Shown one piece after another: positions 34,501-44,835 of a stretch of 64,000 bases of DNA. Location of the stretch: assembly GCA_030512295.1 (NCBI GenBank), contig JAULSR010000006.1:620001-684000 (forward strand), written 5' to 3'. The notes beneath the pieces were generated by a model. The model ran no database searches. It saw only the letters and a program-made list of their open reading frames with translations, and had not been told where the DNA came from. Position numbers and translations under genes: made by a program. Position 1 is the first letter of the stretch; each line of letters starts with the position of its first letter. This DNA comes from Bombardia bombarda (taxonomy: Eukaryota; Ascomycota; Sordariomycetes; Sordariales; Lasiosphaeriaceae).

Positions 34501-37080
34501 ATGACATTATTTAAATACGCTGAGAGCGACGCTGGCGACACGGAACCCGGAACCCCTGTCAAAGACCCGACGGCCCTTGGTGTCGGCCTCGGCGACATAG
34601 CGTTATTTATTGGTGGCATCGAGGGCAAGTTCGCATAAGAATTCATCGATCTCAATCGGAGGCACGTCTGGAGACCGCCTCTCGACAAGGTGCCGCACAA
34701 GACCGACGACACGATTGACGAGGAGTCGGAACCATGGCGCGGAGAGATGCATGTCGCTATTCCACTTGATGGTGCCATACTGTGCCATTCCTTCACCATA
34801 CCACCAAGACGGTCAGACGGCTGGCACCACGGTGCGATGTCAGAGATGCCAGGGGAAAGTGGCGGGGAGCCGCGGAGAAGTGGCGAGAAGCCGCGCGACA
34901 TTATGTATCCCCTCAAAACCAAAACTCGTATCAGCAGCGGCTACATCTCGAGCGGTGCTCACAGAGACGTGTTTTCTGTCAAAAATATCAGTGATCTTTG
35001 TCCCCAGCAAAACGGGTCAGAGCACAACCCCATGCAGCAACAACAGCCCGACGAGCTCCAACCCGACCCCCATGAGGTGGAGCTGGTCGCAAAGGAGCTT
35101 AGACGAAAGGGTGACGATCCCGAGTCAAGGCAGAGGCATAGAGAAATGCTGGAAGAGGAATGGAACTTTGGTGTCAATCAGCCACACGTAAGTATTTCCC
35201 TCTTTTCCTTTCCTATTTTCTCTGCTCGCGACCCTCGAGCGGTAACGCACATTCTGGACTGGCGCCTGCTGACGCGGTTGAGTTTTTGCTAGCCTCACGT
35301 CAACCCGATTGTCGACATAGCCTACGATCTCACTGGTCGTAGCAGAGAGTGGCTCATCGAGAAACGTCAGCCCTACTGCCTCGACCAAAAAGACCTACCC
35401 TTTCCCATCGACGCGAAGGACCTAGCCGCGCAACTCCTGAGCGGTTTACAACACTATAACGAGAACGGCAAAATGCACCGCGATATCAAGCCTGGCAATG
35501 TGCTGCTGCGGATCGTCAAGTACTGCGACAAGTGCCAGTGGTTCGCCTTATACACCGACCATAGCGATGTGGCGTCTACTCACCGCCTCATGAAGGTACT
35601 GACTGGGACGCCGTTTTACTGCGCGCCTGAGATCCTGGATGGGAAGCGTTACAACGAGAAGGCCGACATCTTCTCTCTCGGGGTTCTGCTTTTGCGCCTA
35701 TTTACGAAGTACGAACCCAGCCGCGACCGCCTACTGGGCAAATGGTGGCCGCGCTCGTCTTCCGAAGTACAGGAGTGGATGAAACTTGTTGATCGACTCA
35801 TTGAGGAGAAATGCGATCCGAAGTACAGACCCCTTCTTAGGGGGATGCTTTTGCGAGACCCCGGAGCACGGTGGTCCGTGGATCAATTTATACGGAGACT
35901 TGACCAAAGCCAGATGCGCGACCAAACCTCCCCGGCCGGTCTGGGCCTACCTTGGACAAATTGGCCCCTTACAGAGACACAGATAAAACAGGGCCTCAAG
36001 AGAAAGTACTGCGTGCTTGAACGCGACAATGTGGTGGAGTCTGGTGATGGGGAGTCCGATAATGCGAAGACCGTCATCCTAAATGACGACATTGTGGATC
36101 TAAGAGATCTTGACGATATTGACATGGTCAGCACTACTGGAACCTCGGGGGATGGCGGCATCGGGCCCCTGGAGGAAACTCCGGAGGATGACGCGCCGGC
36201 GACACCCAAGCTCTCTTGCATGGCGCAGCTGCCTGTCACGCCTTGCCAAGGGACTGCCGGGGAAGACGAACTAACTTCTGTGACCTGTACGCCAGTTAAC
36301 GACAAGGCGACGGGTCCGGCCGCCGGGCGAGTGGCAAACGAATCGGAAGTTTACAACTTCGACGTCTCCTGGGACTGGGGCTTATACGACGAGCCAAAGG
36401 AAGTGAAGTTAGTGAACGGCGGTGACATTTTCCGGAGAGAGGCGCCTCGGCCAGTCAGGAGGCAATTTGTCAAACCAGGCAGGCCGACCAACCCTCTGGA
36501 CAAACCCACTGATCCTCCCTCCCAGGGGAAGCCTAAAAATGCCGGCCAGATTGGGTTCGGTGGAATTTACGAGTGGAAACTCATGACGGGCACGCAGACC
36601 AACCGCCCGACCGCGGCCAAACGTCCTCCGCCTCCGCCCGTGCCGACGTCTCCCGCTCCAGAGCACGGAAACAAGGCCATCTCGCGTCCGTCCAGGCCAA
36701 GAGATGCAAGGGCCGGGCAGTTTGTATTATCACAGCAGTTGACCGGGGCTATGCAAGACGTGATCATGCGCACAGAGGGCAAAGAGGGCCAAAAAGAGAA
36801 TCATTCGGACAGTTGGATGCCAAGCACTTTGGAACCAGCAGAATACGCGCCCCAGGTGAACCTACCCAACGGTGATAGGGCCGATTCTGATGCGGAGACC
36901 AAGATCGAGTTTGGGGACGGACAACCTAAAGCATCACCATCCTCCAGCCCCAACGTGGCCCAAACGAAGGCGCCGACCAGGGTTGAACTTGAGGGCAAGC
37001 AGCCCGAAGCGCCGGACGGCCTTGAGCTGTTCGTTTTCCCCCAATTACGTAATAACCAGGGTGGACTCGTAATGTTTTAG
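34501..37080 (+). pseudogene. Protein-kinase-like gene with an in-frame stop
   Basis: Ser/Thr kinase-like. From ATG 34501 the frame reads MTLFKYAESDAGDTEPGTP and continues to a TAA at 34636-34638, beyond which the same frame stays open (EFIDLNRRHVWRPP). An intron at 35188-35292 (GTAAGT..CTAG) joins it to the catalytic part, ending at 37080. Counting through the stop: Gly loop SSGAHRDVF (about 149), ATP Lys in VAKEL (about 197), HRDIKPGN (291-298), then DHS at 318-320 where DFG is expected, GTPFYCAPEIL, and ADIFSLGVLLL. The tail of about 390 residues is disordered, Pro/Asp-rich. A single C-to-T change (CAA to TAA) would explain the stop. If translation starts downstream, a product lacking the first 46 residues could still include the whole kinase region. 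Either a recent pseudogene or a pseudokinase. Confidence 0.7.
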
Positions 37081-37739
37081 GTACGGCCTAGCTAAATAAA
37101 ACGAAGAATCCTAATAAAAAATTTACGTTTATTAAACAAGTAAACCTAAGCATAAGTTTGTAAGGAATGGGTGTGATCCGCTAAGCGCGGAAGTTTTTTA
37201 TGTATTAATTTATAGGATATGTAAAGTAATTTCAAGTACTTAAATTAATTGTAGGCAATTCTTCCGTGATAAGTATGAGGTTACACTCAGCCCCCAAGAT
37301 TCTTCACTTTCTTCCGATGAAGTAGTATCCTGCCACACAATAAAGCCCGTTAAAGCCAATCGCTCACCACATTCGGGGTGAGGGACGAAATCGTGTTGTT
37401 GTAAGTAGTTTAGAATGGTCTAGCGCAAGCAGCCATCACAACCGTCTGATCTTACCTCATGGATTCTTCGCCCAGGAATCCGTGTCTTGGACGAGGCGGC
37501 CATTAGGAGGATAGGCTGGCGGTCGAAACCATGGGAGGCATCACGGGTACCTATTGTGATTGCTAGACCGCCATTTGAACAGCATCCCATGACGGTTCCG
37601 CTCGAGGCTCCGAGCATACGACAAGGTATATTCAACTCTATCCATGTGCAGAAACACCATGGCCCATCCTACACTCTTTCGGTCGGAGACCAACACAATA
37701 AAACGCTTTAACGCTTTGAATAACACCAAACCTTTCAAT
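37081..37739. other. AT-rich spacer next to the transposon relic
   Basis: Markedly AT-rich, especially 37081-37260, with frequent TA dinucleotides and no open frame worth calling. May include the decayed left part of the Tc1-type element. Confidence 0.5.
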
Positions 37740-38516
37740 CTTTTCTTCTCCAAGGGCACCCTATGAAGCTCTTTACTATAGATCGTCGATATATTCGTTT
37801 ACGGGCTAAGCGGTCACCTAGAATCTCGTGGAGGGAGCTCCAAGGATACAACCTTGTACGCGTAACAAAGAACACTCTGGGGATAGCTCTAGGCAAGGAT
37901 TTTCGTCGTAAATGGAGGGCAGTAAAGAGAGTCGGTTTGACTGAACTGATGGCTCAAAAAAGACGAGTTTTCCGTCGTTTTTAGGCAAGGAGAGAAAGAG
38001 AGCTTTGCCTTGGTTTCTATAGTGATGAGGCATCTGTTCAAAACAAGCCAAACAAAGGGAATATTTGGGTCTTTCGTACACCCAAGGATAAATAGAAAAA
38101 GCCGTATATCTATTCTAACGTTCACGTCAAAAGAATCGTCACTATAATGATCCAAAAGATGATTTGGAAGGGGGGAAGATCTGACTTTTGTGTTATGGAG
38201 ATATAGTATTTAGGCTTTGAAAGAAACTTTTTTTCCTTATTACGGAGTCGGGGAAGTTCTTTCAACAAGACAATGCCCGGATTCATACTGCCCTAGCAAC
38301 CAAGCAATTCTTTATGCGATACGGTATTTGAGCCATCGACTGGCCCCCGATTTCCTCTGATCTTAATCCAATTGAACACGTGTAGACAAAGATGAAAGAT
38401 TTAGTGTATAAAAGGCACGGCGATGCCCTCATACACCTCAACGACAACGCGGCCGATATACAACAAATGAAAGAGTGGTTGGTGCTTGCTCGCAGGACAC
38501 ATGCAATCTAGGTGTC
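37740..38516 (+). mobile_element. Decayed Tc1-family (DD34E) transposon relic, RIP-like
   Basis: Transposase remnants read in order on the + strand: SPRISWRELQGYNL and LGKDFRRKWRAVKRVGLTEL (second helix-turn-helix region, 37763-37984), YSDEASVQNK (first catalytic Asp, about 38020), then after a frame change FQQDNARIHTALATKQFF and IDWPPISSDLNPIEHV (second Asp and Glu, about 38265-38382). There are exactly 34 residues between QQD and PIE, so the triad is DD34E, as in Tc1. Stops at 37982, 38093, 38329 and 38383 fall at positions where tryptophan fits the family; each is one G-to-A change from TGG. This is the pattern left by RIP. I could not identify terminal inverted repeats, so the true ends are unknown. 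Confidence 0.82.
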
Positions 38517-38635
38517 ACTCGATCAGGTTGGAAGACCACCTCAATGAAAACAGACTTGCCCATTGCCGGCCATTTGGTCTAACCAGCCCTTTACGTCGGC
38601 CGGCCTGAATAATAATACAAGATCGATTTCTCATC

Positions 38636-40051
38636 ATGAGGGGAAGAGTTTCCAAGCCGCAAGACACGACGCCTCTGCAGTCCAGCAAACGGCTACCGGA
38701 CCCAGCATCTACGAACGATTCCCTGCCTGCGAAGAGAGTGTGGTTGACGCGGACGGACGCACAAAGACGTGAGCGTTCTATCATGTCTGCAAGACGGGTT
38801 AAACATGCTAATGTATCAGGTACAGGACCCTTGAGGCGAAGTGCAAGACTTCAAGGACAGAAACCCGGATTGACGAAGAGGAGTACACAACCCGAAGCGG
38901 AGGAAGAAGAGCGAATCTCTCCAGCCACGCTATCGCGGAAACGACAGATTGACGGCAGCGACAACAAACACCAGCCAAAGCGGCCACGATTGACGCGGGA
39001 GAACTTGGCCAAATTCAACAGAATGGGAAAGAAGGAAGCCAGTAAGGCGTCGGCGTCTGCTGCTTCAGAATCTAAGATTAAGCTATCGTCAACAAAGACC
39101 ATTTCGACAACATCATCTGGCTTTGCCATCCAGGCCTACAAAAACGGCATCCTCGGCCCTCTCTGTTCTAAGTCTCCCACAAACATTAAGGATATCCACA
39201 AACGATACATCAAGTCTCGCGGTACGGCTTCGCCGACTGAGTCGATGTACAAGGAATATGTCAACACAGTGGGAAGAGCTCGTAATGAAGCGACTATGGT
39301 GTTCGAGGCTGGTTCGCAACTGCTGAAGAAGTATCCAATGGAGGATTACAGTCGAGTATTCAACCATGCATTCACGAGTTTCCCGAAAAATGCTGGTTTC
39401 AACAGTGGGTTGTCTACGCCGCAGCCCGACTATATTGAAGGGCTTGAGATGCCAGCATACAGCCCATTTCCGGTCGACGAGCATGTCAAAGGGGCCGTTC
39501 TTTATAACAATGATCCTTGCTCCTTGGTATTGCCACATATTGCCGGGGAATGGAAGGGACGTGGAAAGGATATGGAAATGGCGAGGCTGCAGAGCGCCTA
39601 TGATGGAGCTGCCCTTGTCTACGCCCGAAACGAGGCGTTGAAGCTTGTCGGAAAACCTGATCTTCCTGGTCATGCCGAGATCACGACATTCACCACAGAC
39701 GGCACTACTCTCAACTTGTTTGCACACTATGCCTCCCCATCGGAGGATGGCACACTCAAGTACCACCAGTATCCCATTAAGTCAACACTCCTCATAGACT
39801 CTCACCAGGGGCTCAAGGACGGCCGAAGAGGGCTTAGGAATGGACAGGATCATGCGAGGAAACAGTCGTATGCCATAAGGGATCAGCTAATGGAGCACTG
39901 GAAGCAGCAGAGCGAGGCTCAAGCGTATTGGAAATGGGACGCAGAAAAGGGGCAATACTTCCATAGGCATCACGATGGTAAAGTGATCTGGCGTGCCACC
40001 CTGTGTGAGGATTCGGAGGATGCGGAGGATTCGGAGGATGAGTTGGCTTGA
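38636..40051 (+). CDS. DUF7924-type protein with PD-(D/E)XK-like pattern
   Basis: An intact, intronless protein of up to 471 residues. The first 150 residues are basic and disordered with likely nuclear signals (KRPRLTRENLAKFNR). The conserved region begins FAIQAYKNGILGPLCSK and continues TASPTESMYKEYVNTVGRAR, FNHAFTSFPKNAGFNSGL, PQPDYIEGLEMPAYSPFPVD, LPHIAGEWKGRGKDMEMARL, YDGAALVYARNEAL and TTFTTDGTTLNLFAHYA. I recognise this as a common, often multicopy filamentous-fungal family (DUF7924). PD at 264-265 followed by E305-x-K307 within predicted strand/helix spacing matches the PD-(D/E)XK nuclease pattern; this is inference. The C-terminus is acidic (EDSEDAEDSEDELA). An alternative start is ATG 38783. 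It sits between a Tc1 relic and a housekeeping gene yet has no stops, unlike its island neighbours. Confidence 0.75.
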   Translation: MRGRVSKPQDTTPLQSSKRLPDPASTNDSLPAKRVWLTRTDAQRRERSIMSARRVKHANVSGTGPLRRSARLQGQKPGLTKRSTQPEAEEEERISPATLSRKRQIDGSDNKHQPKRPRLTRENLAKFNRMGKKEASKASASAASESKIKLSSTKTISTTSSGFAIQAYKNGILGPLCSKSPTNIKDIHKRYIKSRGTASPTESMYKEYVNTVGRARNEATMVFEAGSQLLKKYPMEDYSRVFNHAFTSFPKNAGFNSGLSTPQPDYIEGLEMPAYSPFPVDEHVKGAVLYNNDPCSLVLPHIAGEWKGRGKDMEMARLQSAYDGAALVYARNEALKLVGKPDLPGHAEITTFTTDGTTLNLFAHYASPSEDGTLKYHQYPIKSTLLIDSHQGLKDGRRGLRNGQDHARKQSYAIRDQLMEHWKQQSEAQAYWKWDAEKGQYFHRHHDGKVIWRATLCEDSEDAEDSEDELA

Positions 40052-40729
40052 GGATTCGGAAGATGAAAATTGAGGCGCCTGTTCGGGGTTGCTCAATGGA
40101 CTCTTCGCAGCACATCTTGCGTGTTATTCGATACCCAGTTTCGATCTCCTAGATCTACTGAACAGCGTAGGTGCTGTTGGCTCGTGGCCAATAATCAGCG
40201 CCTTTCTATTAGTGTCAGCAAGGTTCAAATATCCAGGGGGGCATTTCAGGGACTCCTCGGTTATAGTTGAAGCTATTCAGAACACTGCTGCGCTACAGCG
40301 GCCTTAGTGCCTACGCTGGGTGAGCATAGGGTGAGCATAGGGTGGTTAGCGCCTGAGCGGCCCTGGGCAAAAGCGGCGTGGCGGCACGTGACCCGGGCGG
40401 GTGTAAGTCGTCTATTCTAGATTGCCGTATCGTAACTTCATCAAAAGTCTCCATCTCAACCTTTAGGTGTGCTTATACTCTAGAATTTAGTGGAACGCGA
40501 CAGATGATTCCAAGTATGATTTTACTTTTTCAAAGACTAAGCTATTGTGCTTGCTGTGTGAACAACTAATTATTGGTATTTTGTTTTCTAACATCTAATT
40601 AACGGAATACTATCGGGCATCATGATGTTTCACCTCACGACTTTCCATTTACAAGTAGCCATACCATTGACGGCAAGCCCCAAATGCCGAAAAAGACAAT
40701 TATGCGTTTACTATATATTAACCCTCTCA
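40052..40729. other. Convergent intergenic region
   Basis: Between the DUF7924-type gene (+) and the acetyl-CoA transporter (-). A 12-bp direct repeat (GTGAGCATAGGG twice at 40319-40342) is the only feature noted. Right border of the accessory island. Confidence 0.45.
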
Positions 40730-42564
40730 TCAATACTTTGCCGACGACGACGGAGACGACGGTGACAACCGCCACGCACGCAGGGGCAGGGCCTGCAGCT
40801 GCAAGACCTTGGGGCGAATAAACAGGGCAAACGTGACGACACCCAGGACGACGCAGATGACGTTGACAATGTAGTAGCCATCGCGCGTCACGTCACACGT
40901 GCCGCCACCTGCGAGGCAGCGCTCCTTGTCTGCCTGAATGGAGCAGCTGAAGGGCTGCGTTATGGCAGGGGCAGACAGCTTGGAGTCAGGATAAGCTGGG
41001 GGGTTGCACGTCGCGCTCGTGAAGTAGTCGACGAGGCGGAGCACGAAGAAACGTGGGAATGTCCCGCCGAGGTTGCAGACACTATGAGAAAGTTAGCAAG
41101 AGTGTATGTGTATATGTGGCCTGTGAGTGGCTGGGGATGACCTGGACACACTTACGTTGCAAGAAGGGTCATGTACGTGCCGCCAATGACGGGATCGGCA
41201 ATATTTGCGTGGAAGGCCGAGACGGCAACGAACATGACCGTGTTGGTGAAGGTGGAGAAGATGTGCTCGCCGATGACGACCAAGAGGTACCACGAGGTGA
41301 CGCCGCCGGCGGGGAAGAGGGCGACGGTCAGCTGGGCGAGGACGGCGGCGACGAGGCGGCCCATGAAGCCCCAGCACCACAGGCGCATGGGGGTGAACTC
41401 CTGGGACCACTTGCCGGCGTAGTAGCCGAGGGCGATCTCGAAGGGGAAGTCGATGAGGACGGTCAGGGCCATGTTCTCGGTGCCGAAGCCCTTGTCGAGG
41501 AGCTTCAGGTTTGTAACGCCGTCGTTGGCCTGGAAGCCAATCTTTGCGATGAGGTGGACGATAATGATAGTCTGGATGTTCTTGAGCTTGAGGACGCCCC
41601 ACATGATCTTGTAGACGTCCCAGATGCCGTCCTCGTTCTTGGTCTTCTCCTCGCGCTTGAACAGGCCCAGGCCGATGGTGACGGCGATGTAGGCCCAGCC
41701 CCAAAAGGTCAGGTAGCCGCCCAAGCTCATGAGGCCGTGCTCGAGCGGCTCGGCACGGAACCATCTGTTGGCGAAGTCCTTGGAGTGGAAGGCGAGGAAG
41801 ACGGTGTAGGAGAGGAACTGGCCGGCCGTGAGGCCGACCGTCTGGGCCGTCGACGCGTACGAGACGTTGCCCGGGGTCAGCAACGTCAGGGCCCAGCCGT
41901 CAACGGCGATGTCCTGGGTGGCGCACATGAGGACGAGGAAGAACCACCAGTAGGTGAAGCCCCAGACGGTGGGGCCGCCCGGCTTGCCCGTCAACGCCAT
42001 CATGCCCTCGACCTCGGACCCCAGCCACAGCATGCCGATGCCCGACAGCAGCTGGATGGGCAGAATCCAGCTCTTCCTCCGGCCGACCTTGGGGCTCCAC
42101 ATGGCGTCGACGATGGGACTCCATAGCAGCTTCAGGGAGTAGGGGTACGACGCCAGACTGAAGATGCCGATCTCGCCGTATGACATGTGGTTCTTGAGGA
42201 GGAAGGGGACCGAGCCCGTGGCCAGGCCGAGGGGGATGCCCTGGAGAAAGTAGAGGAGGACCAGGAGGCCAAAGTTCTTTTGGTCGCGCTTGGGGAGGTC
42301 AAAGAAGCCATGGTTGTTGGCCGTCGGGGTCTTGGGGACCGGGTCGTCGAGGGAGAAGGAGTCGCGGGACATGAGGTTTGCCGTGACGGCGCTCGACGAG
42401 TCCTGGGGTATGTTGCGCCGGAGGAGCTCGACGTTCTGGTTCATTGCAGCAGTGGCGGTGCTGCCGCGGCTGGCGTGGCCGTTGGTCCCAGCTGCCTCTT
42501 TCGAGGGCTTGGGGGGCTTTCCGATTTGCGTCGGCGATTTTGCGCGACGAGCTCGGGTACCCAT
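40730..42564 (-). CDS. Acetyl-CoA transporter (SLC33A1/AT-1 family)
   Basis: Multi-pass ER/Golgi membrane protein of the acetyl-CoA transporter family, which supplies acetyl-CoA to the secretory lumen. Exons 42564-41156 and 41081-40730 on the minus strand (586 residues), intron 74 nt. After a cytosolic Ser/Lys-rich N-terminus of about 90 residues come the family blocks: LLVLLYFLQGIPLGLATGSV, YPYSLKLLWSPIVDAMWSPK, VGRRKSWILPIQLLSGI, FLVLMCATQDIAVDGWALTL, GFQANDGVTNLKLLDKGF and TFTNTVMFVAVSAFHANIAD. The second exon supplies NLGGTFPRFFVLRLVDYFTS, a Cys-containing lumenal loop, and the last helix (YYIVNVICVVLGVVTFALFI). Length (about 550-590) is typical. Start is the first ATG of the frame. Confidence 0.92.
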
Positions 42565-43822
42565 AGGTGTTTATGTTGCGTGCTTGGAAGCGAATCGCCG
42601 AGGGGTCGCGTATTTGTCGTTGGCGCTGGGCCTAGAGGGGTGGTGTGGGTGGACAAGAGGGCGGCGTCAGACGTCGTTCGCTTGGCGTATGTGTAACTCC
42701 CCTTTGGTCAGGGGTGGCGGTCGTTCTTTTTTCTTCGTGTGTGTGGAATGAGAGTTGTGCTAGACGCGACAAGTAATGACTACCTATCCTACTTTGGCAT
42801 CTGAAATCGCTGGCTTAACGAGAGACAAGAAAGGGGCGCGCAGAGGGTTGCGTGTCCCAGGAAAATGCGCGGCGCGTGGAACGGAGCGATGACGATGGCG
42901 ATGGAGAGCGGTCTCCAGAAGGAAAGTGGCCTCTTTAGAGATCCAAGGCAGGCAGGCAGACACGTAAAATTCAGAGGATGGATTAGGGATTAGGTCTAGA
43001 CTGGGCTCGAGTCATGGGCCCAGGACGTCGTGGAGGTTCTTCTTCAACAGCCCCCGGCACCCGGCTGGGTTTCGATCGTGGGGATTGGGGATAGAACGTG
43101 GCCTTTCGACTGGCTCGGGGTTGGGGTTCCTGTTTGCTTGGTGGCAAATGTTTATTTAGTACAAAAATTAAGGCCTGATGAGAGGCTACATCACAGGGCA
43201 GCCCACTAGGCAGGATCAGGAAGCTAGCTCCATGGACATGGACATCTCGATGCTGTGGTGCTGGGCAAGGTGAAGAAGAGGGTGCAAGTAATTCACGATA
43301 CTTTATACGGGGTTTTTAAGACTACGGTAGACTTCAATCCCATCTACCAACACGTCCAAGCTGGATGCGAATGGCAGCTCCAAGCATGGAAGCATGGAAG
43401 CCAGGGTGTTGAGCTTCCAGGTTTCACGCCGCTCTGGCAGGCCTAGGAAGCCTGGGAGCCTGGTTCCTGGGGAATGCGGAGCTTATCGATAAGGCGAGGA
43501 GACGGGACCAACCAGGCCGTTAGGCACGCTTGAGGCACGGCATGGTCCACTGGGATCTGTGGCCCCACCACGTCAGTGTGTGCACACTAAATTGTGTAGG
43601 AAGTAAACGCCAAGGTCTGCTATGAACCGTGGCTCCCATTACATGTGTGCGCTGAGGCTCATAAAAGATGTAGTGATATGACATTCTACTTTCGCTCACT
43701 CCTTCACAATATACGAGACGCCGATTTTTATCGATATCATACTACAGAACCCATCTCACTCCCCCCCTGTTGTGTGGGCAAAATATTGATCATAAACCGC
43801 TTAAGACGCGTCGCGAGTCGAC
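42565..43822. promoter_or_regulatory. Divergent promoter region, acetyl-CoA transporter / MCM21
   Basis: 1.26 kb between divergent starts, no supported gene. Contains small direct repeats (GGAAGCATGGAAGC at about 43387; AGGCACG pairs near 43520). Confidence 0.45.
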
Positions 43823-44407
43823 ATGGCGTCAGCCCTTGACGATGAGATTGAGAATCTCCAAGCAAAAAGTAACAATTCCACTGCCCACTTTTTAAGAAGA
43901 ACCAAAGTCAACAACTAACAAAAATCCCTCTCACAGTCTCAGGCTTGAAGAAGCAAGTGCGCCTGCAAACATCGACGCTCATCGCGTCCCCCTCAACACG
44001 CCAGCTTTTCACAGAAAGCACCGCCCTCACTCTGGCAGCAGAAGACAACAACCCCTTTGGCCAAAAGCTCCTCGCCCGGTCCGAGGCCCAGCAAGCGCAC
44101 AACCAGCAATGCCTCTACCGCACCTGCGCCGGCATCACCACCTTCCGGGTGCGTGACCCGAACCCCAACGCCGTCGACGGCGGCGCCGTCCTCGGCATCC
44201 GCATCGAGGTCGTCAGCCGCGCCAAGTTCCTCCGCCCTTACTACGTCCTGCTCAACCGCCCCTACCCAGCCGGCAGCCGTCACCTCCGTCTGCACCGCCA
44301 CACCGTCCCGCCATGCATCCCGCTCCCCGGCCTGGCCGCACGTCACCTGCCCCCTCCCCCGCCACCCAAGACCCGCAACGCAGACGCCGACAATAACGAT
44401 GATAACG

Positions 44408-44456
<49 letters not shown>

Positions 44457-44835
44457 CGACCAGCAGCAGCCGTCCAACCAGGACCTAGCCCGCTTTGCGC
44501 GCTCGCTGCGCCGCGAAATCGTGCGCTACCATCATCGTCTTGGTGTCGTGGCCGACCTGCGCAAGGCCGCTGGTCTAGGGCACAAGAGGCCAGAAACTGC
44601 CACCGACGACGATGGCGAGCGGCTCGTCGACATCAGCACTGCCGATGCCGAGGCGAAGCAGGTCACGATTGAGTGGGCCGACGGGCGCATCGGGCGTCTG
44701 GTCATGGGCGATGACGGCGAGGTCCTCAAGCTGGTCGCGGTCGGCGACAACGGCCGGGACCGCGACGCGCCCAGGGAGCTGCTGGGTGGCGCGAGTCGAG
44801 TGGATGACGTGACTAAGAGGTTGGCGGCTGTCTAG
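43823..44835 (+). CDS. MCM21: Kinetochore protein Mcm21/CENP-O
   Basis: Subunit of the COMA/CCAN inner kinetochore complex. Exons 43823-43868 (MASALDDEIENLQAK) and 43937-44835 join in phase to ISGLKKQVRLQTSTLI, giving 314 residues. The N-terminal heptad-like segment suits coiled-coil pairing with Ctf19/CENP-P. The RWD-type part is visible as CAGITTFRVRD, LGIRIEVVSRAKFLRPYYVL, RHLRLHRHTVPPCIPLPGLA and LARFARSLRREIVRYHHRLG. A run of about 17 Asn (AAC repeat, residues about 172-190) separates the two RWD halves. Assignment to the Cenp-O family is from these blocks; function is inferred from yeast and vertebrates. Confidence 0.85.
44406..44457 (+). repeat. (AAC)n microsatellite coding polyasparagine
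   Basis: About 17 consecutive AAC codons inside MCM21, in frame, followed by three CAG codons. Confidence 0.9.

Noticed and set aside
41053..42126. 357-codon plus-strand open frame opposite the acetyl-CoA transporter
   Set aside because: Antisense shadow: acidic/Gly/Val-rich with no family features, whereas the minus strand encodes a complete transporter.
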